A DNA stretch of 64,000 nt from Lachnospiraceae bacterium (GTDB taxonomy: Bacteria; Bacillota; Clostridia; Lachnospirales; Lachnospiraceae), in the NCBI GenBank assembly GCA_017387565.1, contig JAFOEY010000044.1:17220-81219 (forward strand), written 5' to 3'. Made by a program: the position numbers and the translations under genes. Below, piece by piece: positions 50,773 through 58,442 of this stretch. The notes under the pieces are model-generated. The model made no database searches. It was not told the origin of the DNA and was given only the letters and a program-made list of their open reading frames with translations. The first letter of the stretch is position 1; every line of letters begins with the position of its first letter.

Positions 50773-51868
50773 TATTTCCGCAATTTTAGCAAATAAAGCA
50801 TTGAATCAGACAGATAGTAAATTATCCGTCTCATCCGAACGGTTATCAACCGGATATAAAATCAATCATGCAAAGGATAATCCTTCCGGTCTGGCGATTG
50901 CGCATCGTATGACCATGCAGCTTCGAGGACTAAGCAATGCAGCCCAGACTGCATCCGATGGTGTTTCCGTTGTACAGACGGCTGAGGGTGCGATTTCCGA
51001 GATGCAGGATATGGTACATCGTATCTCAGAGCTTGCGGTTCAGTCAGCTACAGGTACCAATTCCGATGATGACAGAAAGATGATACAGGAAGAAATTGAC
51101 CAGTTAAAGCTGGAATTAACCAGAATTGCCACGGATACCGATTTTAATGGAAAAAAACTGTTAAACGGAGATTTTGATTTAAAAGGTTATGCGGATGTGG
51201 AGGAAGTAAAGGTTTCGTACTATTCGGATGAAGTACAGGTTGGGCAATATGTTATTTCTGCAATCAACCCCGCATACGACGCAGAAGGAAATCTGGCAGA
51301 TGGATCTGTGACTTTATTACAGGATGGAAGTACAAATGCTTTCCCTGCTGATTGTACAATCCGTTATGAAGGAAACAAAGCAATTATTGAAGGAAAAGAC
51401 AGCTTTCGAGTGGATATTACTGTGGATAAGGCACTTGCAACTGCATCAAATGTGACATTAGATATTACCGGAATTGGTGCGATGCGAATGCAGATTGGTG
51501 CCAATGAAGGGGAAATTATGGAAATCCGTATTCCGGCATTGGGCTTAGAGCAATTGGGACTAAAAGATGTAGATTTATCAACAAAAGAAGGCGCTTTGAA
51601 AGCGATTGCACTGACGGATGCTGCAAATACTTACATATCATCCGTTCGTGCAAGACTGGGTGCATATCAAAATCGATTAGAGCATACGGCAAACAGCCTG
51701 GATGCAACCAATGAAAATCTGACCGATGCATTTTCACGTATTATGGATACGGATATGGCAGAAGAAATGACAGAGTATTCCAACGAACAGGTATTAACCC
51801 AGGCCGGTATTTCCGTATTGTCACAGGCCAACGAAAGACCTCAGCAGGTTCTTCAGTTATTACAGTAA
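50756..51868 (+). CDS. Flagellin
   Basis: Start at ATG 50756 (GGAGG upstream) gives 370 residues; the in-frame ATG at 50660 is not credible. N-terminal D0/D1 NYNISAILANKALNQTDSKL..RLSTGYKINHAKDNPSGLAIA and C-terminal SRIMDTDMAEEMTEYSNEQVLTQAGISVLSQAN..QQVLQLLQ are the conserved filament parts. The middle (about 150-270) is variable and surface-exposed. N-terminus differs slightly from main flagellins (MRVNYNIS), so it may be a minor or second filament protein. Next gene is FliS, its chaperone. Confidence 0.95.
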   Translation: MRVNYNISAILANKALNQTDSKLSVSSERLSTGYKINHAKDNPSGLAIAHRMTMQLRGLSNAAQTASDGVSVVQTAEGAISEMQDMVHRISELAVQSATGTNSDDDRKMIQEEIDQLKLELTRIATDTDFNGKKLLNGDFDLKGYADVEEVKVSYYSDEVQVGQYVISAINPAYDAEGNLADGSVTLLQDGSTNAFPADCTIRYEGNKAIIEGKDSFRVDITVDKALATASNVTLDITGIGAMRMQIGANEGEIMEIRIPALGLEQLGLKDVDLSTKEGALKAIALTDAANTYISSVRARLGAYQNRLEHTANSLDATNENLTDAFSRIMDTDMAEEMTEYSNEQVLTQAGISVLSQANERPQQVLQLLQ

Positions 51869-51880
51869 TGAGGAGAGCAG

Positions 51881-52354
51881 ATGGATCGTCAATTAAAGCA
51901 GCAGTTTACATTGCGAATTACCCAGGCTAACAAAACAGAGCTCTGTGTCATTTTATATGAAATGTTCATGACATATTGCTCGGATGCCATATGCAATCAG
52001 GAACAGGGAGATCTTAAAGAATTCCGCCTCAATATTCAAAGAGCGCGCGGATGTCTAAAAGAATTAATGGGCTCTCTGCATTTTGAATATGAGCCGGCGC
52101 CCACGCTGTTAAAGTTATATATTTATATCAGCCGTCTGCTGGTTCGTGCCGATTTGCACAATGAAACAGAACCTTTAAAGGAAAGCAATAAAATTATGCA
52201 AAAACTCCATGATGCGTTTGCCATTGCAAGTAAAGAGGATACATCCGGACCGGTCATGGGCAATACACAGACGGTATATGCGGGATTGACCTATGGAAAA
52301 AAAGATTTGAATGTCAGCCTTGAAAGTGACGCAAACCGAGGGTATTTTGCTTGA
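51881..52354 (+). CDS. fliS: FliS-like flagellin export chaperone
   Basis: 157 residues. ITQANKTELCVILYEMFMTYCSDAI and the helical remainder fit FliS, which holds the flagellin C-terminus before export. Position 12 bases after flagellin supports it. The tail (TVYAGLTYGKKDLN) is unusual. GAGGAGAG lies upstream of the ATG. Confidence 0.83.
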   Translation: MDRQLKQQFTLRITQANKTELCVILYEMFMTYCSDAICNQEQGDLKEFRLNIQRARGCLKELMGSLHFEYEPAPTLLKLYIYISRLLVRADLHNETEPLKESNKIMQKLHDAFAIASKEDTSGPVMGNTQTVYAGLTYGKKDLNVSLESDANRGYFA

Positions 52355-52479
52355 TTTTTATCCTTTTTCTGATTTGTGTATTTTTGTTCGCTTATGCCGC
52401 TAAGAAAGACACGAAACCTCGTAAAAGCCGGCGGACAAAGATATATATTGGGAACACAAATCCGAAAAGGAAAGAATAG
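52351..52479 (+). CDS. Putative 42-residue membrane protein overlapping the fliS stop
   Basis: TTG 52351 overlaps the fliS stop as TTGA, with GAGGG at 52338-52342 at correct spacing. The product has one hydrophobic helix (IFILFLICVFLFAYA) then a strongly basic tail (KKDTKPRKSRRTK..NPKRKE). This frame is better than a 78-residue overlapping frame starting at 52376. Not recognised. Confidence 0.45.
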   Translation: MIFILFLICVFLFAYAAKKDTKPRKSRRTKIYIGNTNPKRKE

Positions 52480-52565
52480 AAAAATCAGTGGTGTATTCAT
52501 AAATTCAGACATAAAGAAAAAGAAACAGGCATATAGTGTATCAAATATTAAAGTAGGATACAGAT

Positions 52566-52874
52566 ATGGCTGTTTTTTTCGATTGGCTGACAAATACTTT
52601 GCAAATCAATAAAACCGAAGGATATAGCATGTTGGCATTGCTGGCGGTTTTAGTGCTGGTTTTGACAATCGGCGCGTTAAAACGAAAAGCCGGATTTTTA
52701 ATTGGTTTTATCGTTCGCATGACTTGCGGTGTTGCCATGATTTTATTGGTAAATTCCATCTTGGCTTATTATCAGATTTCTACGCTGGTAGGGGTAAATG
52801 CAATCAGCCTTTTGACAAGCGCAATCCTAGGAATTCCGGGGGTTTGCGTGCTATATGCAATTTTATTATTGTGA
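52566..52874 (+). CDS. BofA-family membrane protein (pro-sigma-K processing inhibitor-like)
   Basis: 102 residues with three membrane helices. The C-terminal LVGVNAISLLTSAILGIPGVCVLYAILLL is the BofA signature. In Bacillus BofA restrains SpoIVFB; this may mean a spore-forming ancestry or another role in membrane protease control. Confidence 0.85.
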   Translation: MAVFFDWLTNTLQINKTEGYSMLALLAVLVLVLTIGALKRKAGFLIGFIVRMTCGVAMILLVNSILAYYQISTLVGVNAISLLTSAILGIPGVCVLYAILLL

Positions 52875-52920
52875 TTTTTTGTAAGACTTTCACAAAAAAA
52901 ATAAAATTTGAAAAAAAGGG

Positions 52921-52949
52921 TTTACAAGATAAAAAACGTCTTATATAAT
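52921..52949 (+). promoter_or_regulatory. Promoter of the tad pilus operon
   Basis: TTTACA (52921-52926), 17 bases, TATAAT (52944-52949). The mRNA would carry a leader of about 305 bases before 53262. Confidence 0.7.
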
Positions 52950-52969
52950 TCAACTTACAATAAATCTAT

Positions 52970-53144
52970 GAAACATTTCTAGTCCGTTTCGGACATGTTT
53001 CCCAGTTTATTATTTTATTAAAGATATATTAAAACTCGACGAATATCTTTGATAATCAAAAATTATTAATTCGATTATCTTTGATAGTCAAATATTTTTT
53101 AATTTGAATATCTTTGATAAATATTAATTTGAAGATTCTTGACA
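52970..53144 (+). repeat. Hairpin and four direct repeats in the tad operon leader
   Basis: A hairpin lies at 52970-53001: GAAACAT/ATGTTTC and GTCCG/CGGAC, five-base bulge. Then GAATATCTTTGATA at 53041, GATTATCTTTGATA at 53073, GAATATCTTTGATA at 53106 and GAAGATTCTTGACA at 53131, spaced 32, 33 and 25 bases. The repeats may be binding sites of a regulator, or an RNA element. No gene in 52875-53261. Confidence 0.65.
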
Positions 53145-53261
53145 ATTTGAAAAATCTATATTTAAAGGAGTTATAAATTGGTATATCAGTTATTATTTAT
53201 CCGTATTAAAATAGTTGGATTATGTTATAAAAATAAATTTTGAACGTTTTGAGGAAAATAT

Positions 53262-53717
53262 ATGTTACAGACAGTATCTTTATACGCTGTTCTGGTAATT
53301 GCATTAATATTTGATTTCAGGAAATGCAGAATTCCCAATTGGTTGGTTTTAACCGGATATATTATGGGAGGGTTATCTGCTTATCTTGGTGACAGTCAGT
53401 GGTATTTTTATATTCTTGACAGCTTTTTTCTTTTATTAATTTTGTATCCGCTGTTTCTGGTTGGTGCGCTTGGCGGAGGAGATATCAAGCTGTTAACCTG
53501 TATCTCTGTGTATCTGGGATTTGAACAGGGACTGAATTTATCCGTTCTTGCAATTGCCATTGGTGCAGTTATTTCAATTCTGAAAATTGCGTTCCTGCTA
53601 TATCAGAAAAAGGAATTTCAATTTTCACATCTTTACATTCATTTCTCGTTGCCGATTGTTCTGGCAACTCTGTTTATCAACTTTCACGGAGGATTTATCG
53701 TATGGCAAATATTTTAG
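53262..53717 (+). CDS. Prepilin peptidase (A24 family, TadV/CpaA-like)
   Basis: 151 residues, about five membrane helices. The two aspartates of the family are in IFDFRKCRIPNWL (about residue 18) and GGGDIKLL (GxGD, about 73). It trims prepilins at the membrane; the short form without methylase domain is the Tad type. First gene of the pilus operon; overlaps the next by 16 bases. Confidence 0.9.
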   Translation: MLQTVSLYAVLVIALIFDFRKCRIPNWLVLTGYIMGGLSAYLGDSQWYFYILDSFFLLLILYPLFLVGALGGGDIKLLTCISVYLGFEQGLNLSVLAIAIGAVISILKIAFLLYQKKEFQFSHLYIHFSLPIVLATLFINFHGGFIVWQIF

Positions 53718-54718
53718 CGGTTTTGGATCCGGACAAAAAATATGTCAGAAAATTGACTGCATTTATGGCAAAGCAAGATCATCTGCCTTTTGAAATCCAG
53801 GGTTTTGACAGCCGGGTAAGGCTTCATACCTATATGCAGGAACATAAGATTTCTATTCTGCTTTTGAGTGAGCAATGGAAGGAAGAAGACTTTTGTGGCA
53901 TGGCAGATGTCATTGTTCTGCTGGTAGAAAAAAGATCGGATGAAAACTTAGAGGCAGTTAATACATCCTTTCCGGCAATCTGTAAATATCAGGCAGGAGA
54001 TATGTTGTGTAAAAAGCTGTTGAATATCTGTGTTACGATGCCGCTTGATGAAATGGTATCCGTGGCACAAAACAAACAACAGACTTGTGAAATCATTGGG
54101 ATTTACTCCCCGGTAAAAAGAAGCCTTCAGACTTCTTTTGCACTGATATACAGCCGTCTGCGTGCAAACAATAAAAAAACATTATATCTGAATTTTGAGG
54201 TTTTCTCCGGATTTCATGCGTGGTTTCGAAAAGAATACAGTACGGATTTGATGGACTTAATGTATTTTTTAAAGGATGATCCCGAACGATTTTTATTAAA
54301 GATGGCTGCCATGACGGAAGAATTCGGAAATGTAAAATACATACCGCCAGCCTATTCTTATGAGGACTTTATGCAGGTTTCGGCAAAGCAATGGGAAAAA
54401 TTAATATTAACAATCGCGCAGAAAAGTGATTATGAAGTACTGGTTTTGGACTTGGACGACCAGATGCAGGGGCTGTTTAATATATTAAATCTCTGTACAA
54501 AGATTTATACCATGACAAAGCCGGATGGACTGGCAATGGCAAAAATTGATTCCTACGAAGAAATGCTGAAAATGAGTGGAAAGGAATCAGTATTGGAAAA
54601 GACGATTAAGTGCCGGTTGCCAGTTTTTAAGGAAATTCCGCAGGAAGTGAATGCTTTGTCATACAGTCAGCTTGCAGATTATATGAGAAATAAATTGGGA
54701 GAAGAATTTGATGAATAA
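53702..54718 (+). CDS. TadZ/CpaE-like pilus localisation protein with degenerate ATPase
   Basis: 338 residues. The first about 110 form a receiver-like domain (ILAVLDPDKKYVRKL...ISILLLSE). The rest is a ParA/MinD-like fold (VLVLDLDDQMQGLF, SQLADYMRNKLG), but the Walker A place reads SPVKRSLQTSFAL without GK, so ATP hydrolysis is doubtful. TadZ proteins place the pilus apparatus in the cell. It lies between prepilin peptidase and cpaF, the usual tad order. Confidence 0.78.
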   Translation: MANILAVLDPDKKYVRKLTAFMAKQDHLPFEIQGFDSRVRLHTYMQEHKISILLLSEQWKEEDFCGMADVIVLLVEKRSDENLEAVNTSFPAICKYQAGDMLCKKLLNICVTMPLDEMVSVAQNKQQTCEIIGIYSPVKRSLQTSFALIYSRLRANNKKTLYLNFEVFSGFHAWFRKEYSTDLMDLMYFLKDDPERFLLKMAAMTEEFGNVKYIPPAYSYEDFMQVSAKQWEKLILTIAQKSDYEVLVLDLDDQMQGLFNILNLCTKIYTMTKPDGLAMAKIDSYEEMLKMSGKESVLEKTIKCRLPVFKEIPQEVNALSYSQLADYMRNKLGEEFDE

Positions 54719-54798
54719 TAGGGTATAAGAGTTTCTGGTTAATAGGGAGAAGAAATTACTGGTTAATGGAGTATAAGAATTTGATGGTTAGGGGGGCA

Positions 54799-54963
54799 AT
54801 GAAAATGAGAGATTTGAATCAAGAGATAAAGAAAATGAAAAACAGACTGAGAGATTTAAATCACGAAATGAAAAAAATAAAAAGAGAAATACGGAATTTA
54901 AACCATGAAATAAAGAAAAAAGAATATGGAATGAGGAATTTAGCGCGTGGAAAAAAATTATGA
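54799..54963 (+). CDS. Putative Lys-rich repeat peptide, 54 residues
   Basis: GGGGGG then ATG 54799. Three 14-residue (42-base) repeats: RDLNQEIKKMKNRL, RDLNHEMKKIKREI, RNLNHEIKKKEYGM. It overlaps the cpaF start by 17 bases. It may be a small coiled-coil protein or a chance frame in a purine-rich repetitive spacer; 54719-54798 before it is the same kind of sequence. Confidence 0.4.
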   Translation: MKMRDLNQEIKKMKNRLRDLNHEMKKIKREIRNLNHEIKKKEYGMRNLARGKKL

Positions 54964-55927
54964 AGAAATTCGACGAGAATGTCGCAATCAGCTGTTAGAA
55001 CAAATTGATTATACAAAAGATATGCAGGATGAAGAAATCCGTGATTTGATTGATGATTGTGTTTTGCGCGTGGGGAAGACACAGAAACTGTCGCTTCAGA
55101 TAAAAAATCGTCTTCAAAGAGAGCTTTTTGCCACGATCCGACAACTGGATGTTTTGGAAGAATTTTTGTCAGATAATTCCGTTACGGAAATTATGGTCAA
55201 TGGTCCCGACTGTATTTTTATAGAAAGAAACGGAATGCTTATAAAGGTTGATGTACATTTCGAATCACAGGAAAAGCTGACCGATGTCATCCAGCAGATT
55301 GTTGCCAAGGTGAATCGCGTAGTAAATGAAGCATCCCCGATTGTGGATGCAAGGTTAAGTGGAGGTGCCAGAGTTCATGTGGTAATGCCTCCGATAGCAT
55401 TAAACGGGCCCATTTTAACCATCCGGCGATTTCCGGATCATCCCATTTGTGTAGAAGATTATTACCGTTTCGGATCTCTGAATGAAGAAGTCATGGAGTT
55501 TATAAAGAAACTGATAAAAGCCAAATACAATATTTTTATCTCCGGAGGGACCGGAAGCGGAAAAACTACTTTTCTAAATGTTTTATCGGGATTTATTCCG
55601 ACAGATGAACGGATTGTGACAATTGAGGATAATGCGGAGTTACAAATCCGTAACATAGAAAATCTGGTTCGCTTGGAAACCAGAAATGCAAATATTGAAG
55701 GTTGTTTGCCGATTACCATTCGTGATCTGATAAAAGCTTCTTTACGTATGCGTCCGGACCGGATTATCGTAGGTGAAATCCGTGGGGCGGAGGCGATTGA
55801 TTTGCTGATGGCCATGAATACCGGACATCTAGTCCGAGCATCTTACCAGAGGTCTTACCGATATTCACTTATGATTATAAGGAGCTTAACAAACACCGAG
55901 AAACAAGGGGTTCTTGCTTGTTTGTAA
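54947..55927 (+). pseudogene. cpaF: CpaF/TadA pilus ATPase, truncated by a mobile element
   Basis: GTG 54947. The first 294 residues are a normal secretion ATPase: FLSDNSVTEIMVNGPDCIFIE, GGTGSGKTT (Walker A), RLETRNAN and RMRPDRIIVGEIRGAEAIDLL (Walker B), MNTGH. From about 55829 the family text (usually GH-DGSLST-GHAN) is replaced by LVRASYQRSYR..., which ends after 32 residues. The missing C-terminal part should lie beyond the element, outside the window. As it stands the pilus motor cannot work, and downstream tad genes are cut from the operon promoter. Confidence 0.88.
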
Positions 55928-56077
55928 ATAGCGAATATATTGAAGCAAGTGTGCTGACCTGCTTAAGAAAAACTATCTGATATTAGTATATATTCAGAAT
56001 GAAAAAGTATCAATAACATTTCTATGGTATTCACCAGTAATATCCATAACAAATAAAATTGAATAGGAGTGATGACA

Positions 56078-56548
56078 ATGAGAATACAAAAGTCCAGTAT
56101 TATCCTTGATGATAACTACAGGAATGTATTAGTCAAGGATTTTGCCAAGAATTACACAGGAGTTGATAACCTACAATGTCCAGAGAAGATAGTGCAGGTA
56201 ATGAATGATGTGTTTAACATTTGTAATCAGGCAGAAGAATATTTATATTTAATCTGTATGACCTGTAGATGTAAACCTATTAGCTTTTTTGAAGTATCAC
56301 ATGGCACTCATAACAGTTCATTAGCAGGTGGTAGGGAAATCCTTATACGAGCCTTGCTGTGTGGTGCTACGAATATAATACTCGTACATAATCATCCAAG
56401 TGGTGTAGCAGAGCCATCAAGAGAAGATGTACAGCTTACAAAGAAGATAAAGGATTTGTCAGACGTGGTTGGTATTACATTCAGCGACCATATTATCATT
56501 GGCAGAGAGGGGTATTATAGCTTCAATGAAAAAAATATAGGAGTGTAA
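56078..56548 (+). CDS. RadC-like JAB-domain protein
   Basis: 156 residues from ATG 56078 (AGGAG at 56065-56069). ILVHNHPSGVAEPSREDVQLT is the JAMM-type metal motif (HxHPSG...D), followed by SDVVGITFSDHIIIG. RadC-like JAB proteins are frequent on mobile elements; role not established. No N-terminal helix-hairpin-helix is present. Confidence 0.85.
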   Translation: MRIQKSSIILDDNYRNVLVKDFAKNYTGVDNLQCPEKIVQVMNDVFNICNQAEEYLYLICMTCRCKPISFFEVSHGTHNSSLAGGREILIRALLCGATNIILVHNHPSGVAEPSREDVQLTKKIKDLSDVVGITFSDHIIIGREGYYSFNEKNIGV

Positions 56549-56611
56549 GCATATGGAAAAGTCTGCACTTTATGGTAGAATAGAAATAAATATCTGAATT
56601 GGAGGTAATTT

Positions 56612-57685
56612 ATGAAGAAATTATTTAAGATTATTATGGGGTTTATGTATGCGATAATAGGATTATTGATGATATCTACAATTGGAATACTCTGTTATTC
56701 TCAATTTGGAAACGGTTCTTCATCAACGAGCAATAAACCTCAGTATGAACTATCAAAAGAAGATGAAGTTATAGAAACGGATGATAAGCCCAATTCTGAT
56801 AATGAAGATATTGTTATTAGTAGTGATGATTCTCAAGAAGAGGAGCTTATTACTTTGAATGAAAATCCAATAGATGAGGATATTGCATTAGAAAAGGTTA
56901 TAGCTTTTTTGAATTATTTAGAACCAAGTGAAATTTTAGTAGAGGGACTTACACAAATCAAGGGTGAATATTACTATACTTTTTCCTTAAAAGAAGGAGA
57001 GGGAGATTTTTATGTAAGTCAAGATACTGGTGAATTATTTACTATACATGGAGATACAGGAGAGTTTGCATCATTAGAAAATTATGAAATGCCAGAATTA
57101 TTTGAAACAAAAGATGAAGAAAAGAGAAAAGGTGAAAAATTTGCTATTATAAATAATTGCCTTGATTTGGAAAACTTTTATCATGGAATGTCTTTTAGAG
57201 ATGCAATGAATGTTGTGTTAAAGAGAGCTGATATAAACGAGGATATTTTAGAGTATGATAAAGTGGTATATAATACAGTATCATATAACAGCGAGCTTGG
57301 TCATAGGGGGATATATAATAATTTAGAAATTGCATCTATAATGGGGGATTATTATTTTTCAGGAATACAATATCATCTGCAATTGAAGTTCGATAGACCA
57401 ATCGGTGGTGATATAGAACAAACGAAACTTGAGAGAATGGATGCAAAATTAACAGAAGTGCGTTTTAGATTTTATTCAAACCTTGAAAGTGGTCAAAGAC
57501 TTAAGGACGAATTAACTAGTTTTTTTGGTGTTGAACCAGAGACTACTTATTTAGAAGCAAATTCAAAATATCTTTATTTTTGGTATACTGAAAATGATGT
57601 AATAAAACTTGTTTATCAACAAGATGATGAAAATGAAGATATGTGGAGAGCTATATATTTATCAGTAAAGCATAAGAACAAATAA
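56612..57685 (+). CDS. Membrane-anchored hypothetical protein
   Basis: 357 residues. One N-terminal membrane anchor (about 5-28, IIMGFMYAIIGLLMISTIGIL), an acidic Ser/Asp/Glu linker (35-95) and a globular outside part with a PepSY-like segment (ALEKVIAFLN..GEYYYTFSLKEGEGDFYVSQDTGELF). Function unknown. GGAGG lies before the ATG. Confidence 0.6.
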   Translation: MKKLFKIIMGFMYAIIGLLMISTIGILCYSQFGNGSSSTSNKPQYELSKEDEVIETDDKPNSDNEDIVISSDDSQEEELITLNENPIDEDIALEKVIAFLNYLEPSEILVEGLTQIKGEYYYTFSLKEGEGDFYVSQDTGELFTIHGDTGEFASLENYEMPELFETKDEEKRKGEKFAIINNCLDLENFYHGMSFRDAMNVVLKRADINEDILEYDKVVYNTVSYNSELGHRGIYNNLEIASIMGDYYFSGIQYHLQLKFDRPIGGDIEQTKLERMDAKLTEVRFRFYSNLESGQRLKDELTSFFGVEPETTYLEANSKYLYFWYTENDVIKLVYQQDDENEDMWRAIYLSVKHKNK

Positions 57686-57781
57686 TAGTATCAAAACTTT
57701 AAAGTATTGGCACTGCTTCGCCCCTGACGATAAATCAAGGGGTTCGGCGGTGTCATAACTTATATTCAAAAGTTCACTTAG

Positions 57782-57808
57782 AAGATGGTAGAAATACCGT
57801 CTTTTTTT
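57782..57808 (+). terminator. Terminator before the serine recombinase
   Basis: AGATGGTA-GAAA-TACCGTCT with one G-U pair, followed by TTTTTTT. Further upstream a GC-rich stem (CACTGC..CCCCT/AGGGG..GCGGTG) spans about 57710-57755. Confidence 0.75.
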
Positions 57809-57843
57809 ATGCAAAAATTTACAATCGAAAGGAGATTCATATT

Positions 57844-58407
57844 ATGATTTACGGTTACGCAAGAGTTAGCACAAGAGGTCAGGCAAAGGATGGTAATAGC
57901 TTAGAGGCACAGGAGAACGCCCTACGGTCAGCAGGAGCTACAGAAATATATGCCGATGCTTTTACTGGTACAAAGACACAACGCCCTGAACTTAATAAAT
58001 TGATGGCTGTAATGCAGTCAGGTGACACTATAGTGGTTACAAAGCTAGATAGGATTGCTCGAAGTGCTACACAGGGCATAGAGCTTGTAGAAAAACTACT
58101 GGATAGAGGCATTAAGGTAAATGTGTTGAACATGGGGATGTTAGATGCAACCCCTACGGGAAAGCTCATTCGTAATATCATGCTGGCTTTCAGCGAATTT
58201 GAAAGAGACCTCATAATCGAAAGAACAAGTGAGGGTAAGACGATTGCTAAGATGAATCCTGATTTTCGAGAGGGTCGTCCTAAGAAGTTTTCTAATGCAC
58301 AGATAAAACACGCATTGTCACTTTTGGAGAATTATTCATATAAAGAGGTGTCAGAAATGACAGGAATCAGCAAAAGCACTTTAATTAGAGCCAAAAATAT
58401 GATATAA
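57844..58407 (+). CDS. Serine recombinase, resolvase/invertase type
   Basis: 187 residues. [11 protein letters not shown] holds the nucleophilic serine near residue 9; [46 protein letters not shown] follow; the C-terminal helix-turn-helix is [20 protein letters not shown]. Small size means resolution or inversion of DNA, not element integration in most relatives. It is 35 bases before the restriction system, so it could invert specificity genes, though no silent hsdS copy is visible. GAAAGGAG precedes the ATG. Confidence 0.92.
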   Translation: MIYGYARVSTRGQAKDGNSLEAQENALRSAGATEIYADAFTGTKTQRPELNKLMAVMQSGDTIVVTKLDRIARSATQGIELVEKLLDRGIKVNVLNMGMLDATPTGKLIRNIMLAFSEFERDLIIERTSEGKTIAKMNPDFREGRPKKFSNAQIKHALSLLENYSYKEVSEMTGISKSTLIRAKNMI

Positions 58408-58442
58408 TCTACTCTGTATACCTACTTAAAGGAGATGTTACT

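Noticed and set aside
52376-52612. 78-codon frame overlapping bofA
   Set aside because: No ribosome site, overlaps bofA in another frame, and the alternative TTG frame at 52351 has better signals.
57844-58407. The small serine recombinase as integrase of the cpaF element
   Set aside because: It is the short resolvase/invertase form and lies 2 kb inside the boundary; an integrase is more likely beyond the right edge.
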